NCBI RefSeq assembly: GCF_000009765.2
Contig: NC_003155.5
Span: 1,550,001-1,614,000, forward strand
Length of the DNA: 64,000 nt
Source: Streptomyces avermitilis MA-4680 = NBRC 14893
Lineage (GTDB): Bacteria; Actinomycetota; Actinomycetes; Streptomycetales; Streptomycetaceae
Reading direction: 5' to 3'
Notes under the pieces: generated by a model
Database searches by the model: none
What the model saw: the letters and a program-made list of their open reading frames with translations, nothing else
What the model was told of the DNA's origin: nothing
Made by a program: the position numbers and the translations under genes
Shown here: positions 8,634-17,505 of the stretch, one piece after another
Layout of the letters: every line of letters begins with the position of its first letter
Position numbering within the stretch: the first letter of the stretch is position 1

Positions 8634-9469
8634 CACCGGGCGAGGAACGCCTCGACCCGGGCGGTGAACCACCCGGGGTCGTCCAGCCACGGGTAGTGGC
8701 CGCCGCCCGGCTGCACCGCGAACTCGGCGGCCGGGAAGACGTCGGCGACCCGCCGGGCGAGCTCGGGGCGGGGGCCGCCGTCGAGTTCGCCCGCGTACAC
8801 GAGGACGGGCGCGGTGAGTCCGGCGAGCGCGGCCCGGGTAGCGGGCGGGTCGTAGGCACCCGCCGAGCCGTACCGGTCCCCCGCCTCGTCGTTGGTCTGC
8901 TCCTCGCCACCGGCGGCGTGGGCGCGGGCGGCGTCGTCCCAACGCCCGTAGAAGAAGGGCTCGAAGACAGGGTCCCAGTCGCCGCTCTCCGCCAGCCACG
9001 CCTCGAAGGCCGGGAAGGCCGCCTCGAACCAGGGCTCTCCCTTCCTCAGCCGGGCCGCCGCCAGCCGGTCCTCGCCCCGCACGCCCATCCCGACGGCCCA
9101 CGGGGTGGCGGTGATCAGCGCCAGCCGTGCGATCCGCTCCGGGTACCGGGCCGCGTAGAGCATGGCGAGGTTGCCGCCCGCCGAGTGCGCCAGCACATCC
9201 ATGCGCTCGAGGCCCAGATGGACCCGCAGCGCCTCGACGTCGTCGACGAGACGGTCACACCGGTACGTCGCCGGGTCCGCCGGCTCCGCGGAGTCCCCGG
9301 TTCCGCGCAGGTCGAGCAGCACGAGCCGGCGCCGGGCACCGAGTCCGCCCAGGTCCCCGAGATAGGCGGAGGCCCGCATCGCCCCGCCCGGCAGCACGAC
9401 GAGCGGTTCTCCCTCCCCCCGCGTGTGATAGGCGAGTTCGGTCCCGTCGGGGGCGCTGAAGTTCGGCAT
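8633..9469 (-). CDS. Alpha/beta-fold hydrolase (proline-iminopeptidase-like)
   Basis: A 278-residue alpha/beta hydrolase. Visible are the oxyanion-hole region VVLPGGAMRA, the strand motif LLDLRGTGDS, the nucleophile elbow AHSAGGNLA (Ser in SxxGG), a probable catalytic Asp in VYAGELDGGP, and a late His in PGGGHYPW. The layout fits the serine peptidase S33/haloperoxidase-like group, but substrate cannot be assigned. The ATG at 9469 is preferred over the GTG at 9484 because GAGG lies nine bases upstream of the ATG and the family begins with a short leader before DG(T/S)xLAY. It is convergent with the conservon and divergent from paaK. Confidence 0.85.
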   Translation of the reverse strand: MPNFSAPDGTELAYHTRGEGEPLVVLPGGAMRASAYLGDLGGLGARRRLVLLDLRGTGDSAEPADPATYRCDRLVDDVEALRVHLGLERMDVLAHSAGGNLAMLYAARYPERIARLALITATPWAVGMGVRGEDRLAAARLRKGEPWFEAAFPAFEAWLAESGDWDPVFEPFFYGRWDDAARAHAAGGEEQTNDEAGDRYGSAGAYDPPATRAALAGLTAPVLVYAGELDGGPRPELARRVADVFPAAEFAVQPGGGHYPWLDDPGWFTARVEAFLAR

Positions 9470-9603
9470 GCGTTCGATCCTCACGGCTGGGGCCGTCTCA
9501 CGGCAACAGGGTTCTCGGGTCGGGACCGGCGGGCCGTGAGAAAGTCGGGGCCGACCTCTTGCCTGGGCGTGAGCCGGCTGGATTACTGATCTCCAGCAGG
9601 GCT

Positions 9604-9617
9604 ACCGAATGATCGGT
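9604..9617. promoter_or_regulatory. PaaR-like operator upstream of paaK
   Basis: ACCG-AATGAT-CGGT is an inverted repeat with arms at 9604-9607 and 9614-9617; it extends one base on each side of the spacer (ACCGA...TCGGT). It lies 39 bases upstream of the paaK start. The ACCG-N6-CGGT architecture matches the core described for the TetR-family phenylacetate repressor PaaR of Corynebacterium. Repressor identity is inferred; no paaR gene lies in the window. Confidence 0.5.
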
Positions 9618-9655
9618 CGCCCGTATTGACACGGTTGGTGAGGGAGAGGGTTCCC

Positions 9656-10951
9656 ATGGCGGATGCGCGGGACCTGCTGGACGAGGGAGAACGGCTCGAC
9701 CCGGACGGGCTGCGGACGCTGCAACTGGAGCGGCTGCGCGCCTCGCTGCGGCATGCGTACGCGCACGTGCCCTTCTACCGGGAGTCCTTCGACAAGGCGG
9801 GCGTACGTCCCGACGACTGCCGCACGCTCGACGATCTCGCCCGCTTCCCGTTCACCGTGAAGGCGGACCTTCGGGAGAACTATCCGTACGGGATGTTCGC
9901 CGTGCCCCAGGACCGGATCCGGCGCATCCACGCGTCCAGTGGCACGACCGGCCGCCCCACGGTCGTCGGCTACACGGAGAACGACCTCTCCATGTGGTCG
10001 GACATGGTGGCCCGCTCGATCCGGGCGGCGGGCGGCCGACCCGGCGACAAGGTGCATGTGGCCTACGGGTACGGCCTGTTCACCGGCGGACTCGGCGCGC
10101 ACTACGGCGCCGAACGCCTCGGCTGTACGGTCATCCCCGCGTCCGGCGGTATGACGGCACGCCAGGTCCAGCTGATCCAGGACCTGAAACCCGAGATCAT
10201 CATGGTGACCCCTTCGTACATGCTGACGCTCCTCGACGAGTTCGAGCGCCAGGGCGTCGACCCGCGCGGCACCTCCCTGCGCGTCGGAATCTTCGGGGCC
10301 GAGCCCTGGACCGAGGAGATGCGGCGGGAGATCGAGGAGCGCTTCGCGATCGACGCCGTCGACATATACGGGCTGTCCGAGGTGATCGGGCCCGGTGTGG
10401 CGCAGGAGTGCGTGGAGACCAAGGACGGGCTGCATGTGTGGGAGGACCACTTCTTTCCCGAGGTGGTCGACCCGATCACCGGGGAGGTGCTGCCCGACGG
10501 TGCGGAGGGTGAGCTGGTCTTCACCTCGCTCACCAAGGAGGCCATGCCCGTGATCCGGTACCGGACACGGGACCTGACCCGGCTGCTGCCCGGTACGGCC
10601 CGGGTCTTCCGGCGGATGGAGAAGATCACCGGCCGCAGTGACGACATGGTCATCCTGCGGGGCGTCAATCTCTTCCCCACCCAGATCGAGGAGATCGTGC
10701 TGCGTACGCCGGGCGTGGCACCGCACTTCCAGCTGCGTCTCACCCGGGAAGGCCGCCTCGACTCGCTCACCGTACGGGCGGAGGCCCGGGCCGGTGCCAC
10801 GCCCGAGCAGCGCGACGCGGCCGCGGGCGTCATCGCCGCGGCCGTGAAGGACGGCATCGGCGTCTCGGTCGCGGTCGAGATCGTCGAACCGGAGTCGCTG
10901 GAGCGGTCGGTGGGCAAGATCAGGCGGATCGTGGACCTGCGACCTCGGTAG
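9656..10951 (+). CDS. paaK: Phenylacetate-CoA ligase
   Basis: A 431-residue PaaK-family AMP-forming ligase, the usual family length. It should activate phenylacetate (or a related arylacetate) to the CoA thioester, the entry step of aerobic phenylacetate catabolism. The AMP-binding loop is SSGTTGRPTVVGY near residue 97, with YGLSEVIGPG near 240, YRTRDLT near 303 and the hinge region ILRGVNLFPTQIEE near 335. GGGAGAGGG six bases upstream supports the ATG at 9656; an upstream in-frame GTG/ATG would add ten residues. No other paa genes are adjacent, so it is an orphan ligase, but the promoter carries a PaaR-like palindrome. Other arylacetate substrates remain possible. Confidence 0.88.
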   Translation: MADARDLLDEGERLDPDGLRTLQLERLRASLRHAYAHVPFYRESFDKAGVRPDDCRTLDDLARFPFTVKADLRENYPYGMFAVPQDRIRRIHASSGTTGRPTVVGYTENDLSMWSDMVARSIRAAGGRPGDKVHVAYGYGLFTGGLGAHYGAERLGCTVIPASGGMTARQVQLIQDLKPEIIMVTPSYMLTLLDEFERQGVDPRGTSLRVGIFGAEPWTEEMRREIEERFAIDAVDIYGLSEVIGPGVAQECVETKDGLHVWEDHFFPEVVDPITGEVLPDGAEGELVFTSLTKEAMPVIRYRTRDLTRLLPGTARVFRRMEKITGRSDDMVILRGVNLFPTQIEEIVLRTPGVAPHFQLRLTREGRLDSLTVRAEARAGATPEQRDAAAGVIAAAVKDGIGVSVAVEIVEPESLERSVGKIRRIVDLRPR

Positions 10952-10954
10952 CCG

Positions 10955-10994
10955 CAGCCACAAGCACAGCCACAGCCACAGCCACAGCCACAGC
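10955..10994. repeat. CACAGC hexanucleotide tandem repeat
   Basis: About six copies of a 6-bp unit (CACAGC, the first diverged) lie between the convergent ends of paaK and the acyl-CoA ligase gene. The tract is non-coding and ends a few bases before the ligase stop. It is a slippage-type microsatellite and replaces any recognisable terminator hairpin here. Confidence 0.8.
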
Positions 10995-10999
10995 GGGGC

Positions 11000-12499
11000 C
11001 TACGCCTCCGCGAACCGGTCCCGCAACTCCCGCTTGAGGATCTTCCCGCTCGCGTTGCGCGGCAGCTCGTCCACGAACAGCACCCGCTTGGGCGCCTTGA
11101 AGTGGGCGAGCTTCTCGCGTGCGTGGGCGAGGAGTTCGGCCTCGGTGACCTCGCCGCGCGCGACGACGACCGCGGTGACCGCCTCGATCCACCGTTCGTC
11201 GGGCAGCCCGATGACAGCGGCCTCCGCGACCCCCTCATGTGTGTACAGCGCGTCCTCGACCTGCCGCGAAGCGACCAGTACGCCACCGGAGTTGATGACG
11301 TCCTTCACCCGGTCGACGACGGTGAAGTACCCGGCCGCGTCCCGCACGGCGAGGTCCCCTGAGCGGAACCAGCCGTCCCGGAAGGCCTCGGCCGTCTCTT
11401 CCGGCTTGTCCCAGTAGCCCTCGCACAACTGCGACGAGCGGTAGACGATTTCTCCCTGCTCCCCGTCGGCCACCTCCTTGCCGGACTCGTCGACGACCCG
11501 CGCCTCGACGAACAGCACGGGGCGCCCGCAGGAGTCCATCCGCCTCTTGTGCTCGTCGGGTCCGAGGACCATGGACAGCGGGCCGATCTCGCTCTGCCCG
11601 AAACAGTTGTAGAACGCCAGCTCGGGCAGCCGTTCCTTCAGCCGCTCCAGTACGGGCACCGGCATGATCGACGCCCCGTAGTACGCCTTGCGCAGCCCGC
11701 TCAGGTCGCGGGTCGCGAAGTCGGGGCGGTTCGACAGGCCGATCCACACGGTGGGCGGGGCGAAGAGGCTGTCCGCGCGGCCCGCTTCGACGAGGTCGAA
11801 GATCTGCTCGGCGTCGGGTGCGTCGAGGATGACGTTCTCGGCGCCGACCGCGAGATACGGCAGCAGGAACACATGCATCTGCGCCGAGTGGTAGAGCGGC
11901 AGCGAGTGCACGGGCCGGTCGCCCGCGCTCAGATCGAGGGCGGCGATCGCGCTCAGGTACTCCTGGACCAGCGCACGGTGCGTCATCATCGCGCCCTTGG
12001 GAAGCGCGGTGGTGCCCGAGGTGTAGAGCAACTGCGCCAGGTCCTCGCCGCGCGGCTCCGCACCGTCGTACTGAGCCGTCGTGGCGAGCCGGGTGAGCAG
12101 GGAGTCGTCCGCGTCGCGCAGTGCCAGGGTCCGGACCCCGTCGGCCAGATTCCCGGCGAGGTCCGGGTCCGTGAGCACCAGCGTGGCACCGGACTGGTCG
12201 ACGATGTACGCCAGATCGTCGCCGGTCAGGTTCTGATTGACCGGCACATGCACCAGCCCCGCGCGGGCGCAGGCCAGGAAGCCGATCAGATACGCGTCCG
12301 AGTTGTGGCCGTAGGCGCCGACCCGGTCGCCGGGGGCGAGTCCCGTCTCGCGCAGGGCGCGGGCGGCACGGGAGACGGCCTCGTCGAGTTCCGCGTAGGT
12401 CCAGGAACGGTCGCGGTAGTGGATCGCCCTGCGTGCCGGGGTCCGCCGGGCGCTGCGCCGCAGCACCCCGTCGACCGTGACGCTTGGTCCCGCCGTCAT
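11000..12499 (-). CDS. Acyl-CoA ligase (class I adenylate-forming)
   Basis: A 499-residue AMP-forming acyl-CoA synthetase. The phosphate-binding loop is LLYTSGTTALPKGAM near residue 175. FNCFGQSE replaces the usual YGxTE (tyrosine absent from the A5 position). WFRSGDLAVRD near 398, DRVKDVINSGGVLV near 415 and the C-terminal catalytic lysine in NASGKILKRELR complete the fold. It probably activates a medium or long-chain or aromatic acid; this subfamily is common beside steroid and fatty-acid catabolic genes. The ATG at 12499 has an excellent AAGGAG ribosome-binding site eight bases upstream. The reading frame continues 100 codons upstream but runs through the terminator hairpin, so that extension is rejected. 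It is separate from the upstream ligase operon. Confidence 0.88.
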   Translation of the reverse strand: MTAGPSVTVDGVLRRSARRTPARRAIHYRDRSWTYAELDEAVSRAARALRETGLAPGDRVGAYGHNSDAYLIGFLACARAGLVHVPVNQNLTGDDLAYIVDQSGATLVLTDPDLAGNLADGVRTLALRDADDSLLTRLATTAQYDGAEPRGEDLAQLLYTSGTTALPKGAMMTHRALVQEYLSAIAALDLSAGDRPVHSLPLYHSAQMHVFLLPYLAVGAENVILDAPDAEQIFDLVEAGRADSLFAPPTVWIGLSNRPDFATRDLSGLRKAYYGASIMPVPVLERLKERLPELAFYNCFGQSEIGPLSMVLGPDEHKRRMDSCGRPVLFVEARVVDESGKEVADGEQGEIVYRSSQLCEGYWDKPEETAEAFRDGWFRSGDLAVRDAAGYFTVVDRVKDVINSGGVLVASRQVEDALYTHEGVAEAAVIGLPDERWIEAVTAVVVARGEVTEAELLAHAREKLAHFKAPKRVLFVDELPRNASGKILKRELRDRFAEA

Positions 12500-12700
12500 G
12501 ACCTGCTCCTTCGTCCGCCTGCCCTGGCGTGATCCTCGTGCCGTCGTACGAGCGGGGTCAAGCTCGCGGCCGCCCCCTTCCGCCACCGTAGCCGCCCTGT
12601 GGGGTGGGACCACACGTACTGTCACCGACCCATGTGGTCCAGGGCAAGGCCGATGACTCCGGTCGCTCCGGCGACGAGTACACGCAGGGGAATCGATCTC

Positions 12701-12748
12701 CTGATGCCGAACCGCCCCCGGGCGTTCCCGAGGGCGGTTCGGCATCAG
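12701..12748 (-). terminator. Long perfect hairpin terminating the acyl-CoA synthetase operon
   Basis: CTGATGCCGAACCGCCC (12701-12717) pairs perfectly over 17 bp with 12732-12748. Inside, after one C-A mismatch, CGGG (12719-12722) pairs with CCCG (12727-12730) around a CGTT tetraloop. It lies 48 bases past the stop of the acyl-CoA synthetase gene (minus strand) and upstream of the next minus-strand start. No T-tract follows. The otherwise empty ~300-base gap 12500-12795 holds this hairpin and the promoter of the downstream ligase. Confidence 0.8.
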
Positions 12749-12795
12749 GACGGGCGAGTGGGTCGCCGTGCGACAGACCCGAGGGGCGAGCTGGA

Positions 12796-14346
12796 TCACA
12801 CCTTTCGGGTGCGTCCCTCCCAGTACGGATCCCGCAGCCGCCGCTTGTACAGCTTCCCGTTGGGGTCGCGCGGCATCGTCTCGATGAAGTCGACGCTCTT
12901 GGGGCGCTTGTACCCGGCGAGCCGCTGTTCGCAGTGGCCGAGGATGTCGGCGGCGAGCGCCGGGCCCGGGTCGTGCCCCGGGGCAGGCTCCACCACCGCC
13001 TTGACCTCCTCGCCCCAGTCGTCGTGCGGGATGCCGAAGGCGGCCGCGTCGGCGACGGCGGGGTGGGCGAGCAGCGCCGCCTCGATCTCCGCCGGGTAGA
13101 TGTTGACCCCGCCGGAGATGATCATGTCGATCTTGCGGTCGCGGAGGAAGAGATAGCCCTCCTCGTCGAGACAGCCCAGGTCGCCGACGGTGAAGAAGTC
13201 GCCGATGCGGTTCTTCTTCGTCTTGGCCTCGTCCTTGTGGTACGAGAATCCGCCGGTGCTCATCTTCATGTAGACGGTGCCGAGTTCACCCGCCGGCAGC
13301 CGGTTGCCTTCGTCGTCGAAGATCGCGAGTTCGCTGATGGGCCAGGCCTTGCCGACCGTGCCGGGCTTCTTCAGCCAGTCCTCGGCGGTGGCGAAGGCGC
13401 CGCCGCCCTCACTGGCGGCGTAGTACTCCTCCACACTGTCGCCCCACCACGTGATCATCGCCCGCTTCACATGGTCGGGGCAGGGCGCGGCGCCGTGGAT
13501 GGCGTGCCGCATCGACGAGACGTCGTAACGCCCCTTCACCTCCTCGGGGAGTGCCAGCAGGCGGTGGAACTGGGTCGGGACCATGTGTGTGTGCGTGCAC
13601 CTGTGGGTGTCGATGAGGCGGAGCATCTCCTCGGGCGTCCATTTGTCCATCAGGACCAGACGGTGCCCGATGTGCAGGGACGCGCCCGCGAACTGGAGCA
13701 CCGCCGTGTGGTACAGCGGCGAGCAGACCAGGTGCACATTGCCCTCGAACGGCTTGATGCCGAAGATCCCGAGGAAGCCGCCGAGGTATGTCTCCTCGGG
13801 CAGCTTGCCGGGCAGCGGTCGCCGGATGCCGCGCGGCCGGCCCGTGGTGCCCGAGGTGTAGTTCATGACCCAGCCAAGGGTGCGGTCGGCGGGCGCCGAC
13901 CCGGGCTGTCCGTCGAGGAGTTCGGCGTACGGCCGGAAGCCGTCGATCGCGCCGACCGCGTACCTCTGCTCTGCTGGCAGTTTCGCCTCGTCGGCGGCGT
14001 GGCGCGCGGAGTCCGCGAACCGCTCGTGCGCGATGAGCACCTTGGCGCCGGAGTCGGCGACGATCCAGGCGATCTCGGGGCCGACGAGATGGTGGTTGAC
14101 GGGGACGAGGTAGAGGCCGGCCTGGGACGCGGCCAGATACGCGGTGAAGAACTCGACACCGTTGGGCAGGACGACCGCGAAGGCGTCGCCGCGTTCGAGG
14201 CCCGCGGCGCGCAGTCCGTGCACCAGCCGGTTGACCGAAGCGTGCAGTCGTCCGGCGGTCCACTCCTCGCCGTCGGGGGCGATCAGGACCGTACGCTCCG
14301 GGTCCGCGGCGGCCTGGGACCAGAAGCCGTTGGGGGGCACGCTCAC
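12796..14346 (-). CDS. Acyl-CoA synthetase (FadD-like)
   Basis: A 516-residue AMP-forming acyl-CoA synthetase. Motifs are MNYTSGTTGRPRGIRR near residue 165, YYAASEGGG near 305 (the YxxxE element), DFFTVGDLGCLDEEGY near 380, DRKIDMIISGGVNIYP near 400 and NGKLYKRRLRD near the C-terminus. It resembles FadD-type ligases found beside nitronate monooxygenase and acyl-CoA dehydrogenase genes in actinobacterial lipid and steroid catabolism; exact substrate unknown. The GTG at 14346 has GGAAGGAG six bases upstream and overlaps the preceding gene's TGA (GTGA), so it is translationally coupled to the nitronate monooxygenase gene. A strong hairpin follows the stop. Confidence 0.88.
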   Translation of the reverse strand: MSVPPNGFWSQAAADPERTVLIAPDGEEWTAGRLHASVNRLVHGLRAAGLERGDAFAVVLPNGVEFFTAYLAASQAGLYLVPVNHHLVGPEIAWIVADSGAKVLIAHERFADSARHAADEAKLPAEQRYAVGAIDGFRPYAELLDGQPGSAPADRTLGWVMNYTSGTTGRPRGIRRPLPGKLPEETYLGGFLGIFGIKPFEGNVHLVCSPLYHTAVLQFAGASLHIGHRLVLMDKWTPEEMLRLIDTHRCTHTHMVPTQFHRLLALPEEVKGRYDVSSMRHAIHGAAPCPDHVKRAMITWWGDSVEEYYAASEGGGAFATAEDWLKKPGTVGKAWPISELAIFDDEGNRLPAGELGTVYMKMSTGGFSYHKDEAKTKKNRIGDFFTVGDLGCLDEEGYLFLRDRKIDMIISGGVNIYPAEIEAALLAHPAVADAAAFGIPHDDWGEEVKAVVEPAPGHDPGPALAADILGHCEQRLAGYKRPKSVDFIETMPRDPNGKLYKRRLRDPYWEGRTRKV

Positions 14347-15452
14347 TGCTGACTCCTTCCGGCGATGCGGTTGACGCGGTCGACGGCCCGCTCGAAGCCC
14401 CGTGTCAGGTCGTCGAAGACGGCCTGGACGCTGCGCTCGCTGTTCATGCGTCCGACGATCTGCCCGACGGGCGTGCCGAGCAGCGGCTCGACCTCGTACT
14501 TCTGGATGCGGGAGACCGCCTCGGCGACCAGCAGTCCCTGGAGGGGCATGGGGAGCGTGCCGGGCCCGTTCGGGTCGTCCCAGGCGTCGGTCCACTCGGT
14601 GCGCAGCTGCCGGGCCGGCTTGCCGGTCAGGGCTCGGGAGCGGACGGTGTCGCCGGAGCCGGCGGCGAGCAGTTTCCGGATCAGCGCGGGCGAGGGGAGT
14701 TCGGCCTCTGTCGTGGTCAGCCAGAGGGAGCCCAGCCACACGCCCTGGGCGCCCAGGCTCAGCGCGGCGGCCACCTGTCGCCCGCTGCCGATGCCGCCCG
14801 CGGCCAGGACGGGCAACGGGTCGACGGCGTCGACGACTTCGGGGGTGAGCACCATGGAGGCGATGTCGCCGGTGTGGCCGCCGGCCTCGTAGCCCTGGGC
14901 GACGACGACGTCGATGCCCGCCTCGGCGTGCTTGCGGGCGTGCCGGGCGCTGCCCGCGAGCGCCGCGACGAGCACGCCCTGGCCGTGGGCGCGCTCGACG
15001 ACGTCACCCGGCGGCGAGCCGAGCGCGTTGGCGAGCAGCTTGATCGGGTAGTCGAAGGCGACGTCGAGCTGGGTGCGGGCCACCCGCTCCATCCACCCGG
15101 TGATGCGCCAGCCGGACACCTCGCCCTCCGCCAGCTCCGGCACGCCGTACTTGGCCAGGGTGTCCCTGACGTACTGCCGGTGCCCCTCGGGGATCATCGC
15201 CTCGACGTCGGCCTCCGTGACGCCCTCCACCTTCTTGGCGGGCATGACGACATCCAGGCCGTACGGTTTTCCGTCGACGTTCGCCTCGAGCCAGTCGAGG
15301 TCGCGCTTGAGGTCGTCCGGTGCGGTGTAGCGGACCGCGCCGAGCACACCGAAACCGCCGGCCCGGCTGATGGCCGCGGCGACGGCGGGAAACGGCGTGA
15401 AGCCGAAGATGGCGTGCTCGACTCCCAGTCTCTTGCTCAGCTCCGTCTGCAT
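14343..15452 (-). CDS. Nitronate monooxygenase family protein (NMO / 2-nitropropane dioxygenase-like)
   Basis: A 369-residue FMN-dependent TIM-barrel protein. AQGYEAGGHTGD carries the proposed catalytic His of the family, AAGGIGSGRQ and ALSLGAQGVWLGS form the phosphate-binding end of the barrel, and RSRALTGKPARQL is the usual C-terminal helix. Members oxidise alkyl nitronates such as propionate 3-nitronate, but many actinobacterial paralogs sit in acyl-CoA catabolic operons with unproven roles. It is the first gene of a two-gene operon with the acyl-CoA synthetase. A 17-bp palindromic operator candidate lies about 45 bases upstream. Confidence 0.85.
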   Translation of the reverse strand: MQTELSKRLGVEHAIFGFTPFPAVAAAISRAGGFGVLGAVRYTAPDDLKRDLDWLEANVDGKPYGLDVVMPAKKVEGVTEADVEAMIPEGHRQYVRDTLAKYGVPELAEGEVSGWRITGWMERVARTQLDVAFDYPIKLLANALGSPPGDVVERAHGQGVLVAALAGSARHARKHAEAGIDVVVAQGYEAGGHTGDIASMVLTPEVVDAVDPLPVLAAGGIGSGRQVAAALSLGAQGVWLGSLWLTTTEAELPSPALIRKLLAAGSGDTVRSRALTGKPARQLRTEWTDAWDDPNGPGTLPMPLQGLLVAEAVSRIQKYEVEPLLGTPVGQIVGRMNSERSVQAVFDDLTRGFERAVDRVNRIAGRSQQ

Positions 15453-15494
15453 GGCCGCAGAATGCCGCAGCCCTCCGGACGAAGGAAGGCCTTT

Positions 15495-15511
15495 TCTGAT
15501 ACTCCGTCAGA
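15495..15511. promoter_or_regulatory. Inverted repeat TCTGA-N7-TCAGA upstream of the nitronate monooxygenase operon
   Basis: Arms at 15495-15499 and 15507-15511 are perfect, with an A/T-rich setting unusual for this window. The site lies 43-59 bases upstream of the first gene of the NMO/acyl-CoA synthetase operon and looks like a TetR- or GntR-type operator. No regulator is adjacent, so its partner is unknown. Confidence 0.45.
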
Positions 15512-15621
15512 TTCCTTGTTCCGCACGTCCCGTTGACACACCCCACCGCTGACACGAAAGTTTCACCCCGCGGGGCGAACCTCGAAAGATACTTTCAGGC
15601 GGTGCGACGGGAGGCTTTTCG

Positions 15622-17469
15622 ATGACCGAAGACACGGCGGACAGCGGGACGGGCGGGCGTGGACCCACCCGCCGTCACCTGGTCAGACGTGCGCTGGCCC
15701 TGGGCGGCGCCCTGGCCGTCGCCCCTTTCCCGGCCGGCCCCGCGAAGGCCGTTCCACCGCCTCGCCACCCCCACCGCACCCTGCGGCACGGCTCCCCCGA
15801 ACGCGCCGGACTGCTCCCGGACCACCTCCGCGGACTCGTCACCGACGCCGAGTCCTTCCTCGGCCCCTCCCCCACGCACCCCTGGTACGCCGGTGCCGTG
15901 CTGCTCGCGGGGCGGGGCGACACGGTGGCCCTGCATCAGCCCATCGGCACGGCGGTGCGCTACTCGGCGTACGACGCGAAGACCGACACGGGCGTCGAGT
16001 TCCCGGCCGAGCGGCAGATCCCGATGGCCACGGACACCGTCTTCGACCTCGCCTCGGTGTCGAAGCTGTTCACCTCGCTGCTCGCCGTGCAGCAACTGGA
16101 GCGCGGCGCGCTGGAGCTGGAGGCCAGGGTCGCCTCGTACCTCCCGGACTTCGCCGGCGCGGGCAAGCAGGACGTCACCATCCGTCAACTCCTCACCCAC
16201 ACCTCGGGTTTCCGCGCCTGGCTGCCTCTCTACAAGGCACCGAGCCGCGCGGAGAAGCTGCGCCTCATCTGGAACGAGGCACCGCTCAGCCCGCCGGGCA
16301 CCAAGTACCTCTACTCGGATCTGAACCTGATCTCGCTCCAGCTCGTCCTGGAAGAGATCACCGGTCACCCTTTGGACGCCCTGCTCCGCGACGAGATCAC
16401 CGCTCCGCTCGGCCTGCGCAGCACCCGCTACAACCCGCCCGCCGCCTGGAAACCGAGGATCGCGGCGACGGAGGACGCACGCCCGCCGTGGTCCGGGCTC
16501 GACCGCGGACTCGTCTGGGGCGAGGTGCACGACGAGAACGCCTTCGGCTTCGGCGGAGTGGCAGGCCACGCGGGTGTCTTCTCCTGCGCATGGGACCTCG
16601 CGGTCCTCGGCCGGACCCTGCTCAACGGCGGCACGTACGGGCACACCCGCATCCTGGCGCCGGAGTCGGTGGAGCTGCTGTTCACCGACTTCAACACCGC
16701 CTTCCCCGGCGACGAGCACGGGCTCGGCTTCGAGCTCTACCAGCACTGGTACATGGGCGCGATGGCCACCCCGCGCACCGCCGGGCACACCGGCTTCACC
16801 GGCACCTCGCTCGTCCTCGACCCGACGACGGACTCCTTCCTGATCGTGCTGGGCAACTCCGTTCATCCCGTGCGCACTTGGCGATCCGGCTCCGCTCCCC
16901 GGGCGGCCGCGGGGAACCATCTGGCGCGAGCCGTCCAGGTCCGGCCCGCGCGCGGACGTACGTCCTGGTTCTCGGGCATGGCGACCGCGGCCTCCGCGAC
17001 GCTGACACTGCCCGAGCTCGACACGGCCGGTACCGCGGATACCGCCGAAACCACCGGCACCGCCGACAGCACCACCGCCGACAGCGGGGGGCGGCTTCGC
17101 TGCGCCCTGTGGTGGGACACCGAACCCCGGTCGGACACCCTCTTCCTGGAGGCCTCGGCCGACGACGGCGCGAGCTGGCAGCCGGTGCCGTTCACGACCG
17201 CGTGTGACGGGGAGGAGGCGCGGGAGCACCCCACGGGCTCGGTCACCGGCTGGTCGGGGCGGGTGTGGCACCGGCTCCACGCGGACCTGCCGCGGGCGCG
17301 CCGGCTGACGCTGCGGTGGCGGTACACGACCGACCGGTTGTACGTGGGCCGGGGCGCGTACGTCGACGCGGTGCGGGTCGAGTCCGGCGGCCGGGTCCTC
17401 TTCGACGAGGCACGTCCGACGGACGCGGCGCGCATCGAGGCGGCAGGCTGGACGCCGTCCGAGAACTGA
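15622..17469 (+). CDS. Tat-exported serine hydrolase (beta-lactamase/PBP-like) with C-terminal domain
   Basis: A 615-residue exported serine hydrolase. The N-terminus has a twin-arginine signal (TRRHLVRRALALGGALAVA, residues 16-34) with a likely cleavage after AKA. The catalytic domain of the class C beta-lactamase/D-alanyl-carboxypeptidase family shows the SxxK motif at Ser145-Lys148 (SVSK), the YxN equivalent YSDLNL near 233 and the HTG box HTGFTGTS near 392. From about residue 440, after a Thr/Ala-rich linker (TAGTADTAETTGTADST), a beta-rich, possibly carbohydrate-binding domain runs to the C-terminus. The substrate may be a D-amino-acid peptide, a peptidoglycan fragment or an ester. GGGAGG lies upstream of the ATG. 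Confidence 0.88.
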   Translation: MTEDTADSGTGGRGPTRRHLVRRALALGGALAVAPFPAGPAKAVPPPRHPHRTLRHGSPERAGLLPDHLRGLVTDAESFLGPSPTHPWYAGAVLLAGRGDTVALHQPIGTAVRYSAYDAKTDTGVEFPAERQIPMATDTVFDLASVSKLFTSLLAVQQLERGALELEARVASYLPDFAGAGKQDVTIRQLLTHTSGFRAWLPLYKAPSRAEKLRLIWNEAPLSPPGTKYLYSDLNLISLQLVLEEITGHPLDALLRDEITAPLGLRSTRYNPPAAWKPRIAATEDARPPWSGLDRGLVWGEVHDENAFGFGGVAGHAGVFSCAWDLAVLGRTLLNGGTYGHTRILAPESVELLFTDFNTAFPGDEHGLGFELYQHWYMGAMATPRTAGHTGFTGTSLVLDPTTDSFLIVLGNSVHPVRTWRSGSAPRAAAGNHLARAVQVRPARGRTSWFSGMATAASATLTLPELDTAGTADTAETTGTADSTTADSGGRLRCALWWDTEPRSDTLFLEASADDGASWQPVPFTTACDGEEAREHPTGSVTGWSGRVWHRLHADLPRARRLTLRWRYTTDRLYVGRGAYVDAVRVESGGRVLFDEARPTDAARIEAAGWTPSEN

Positions 17470-17505
17470 TCCTTCCCGGCATCACCCTTCCCCACTTGCC
17501 CAGAC

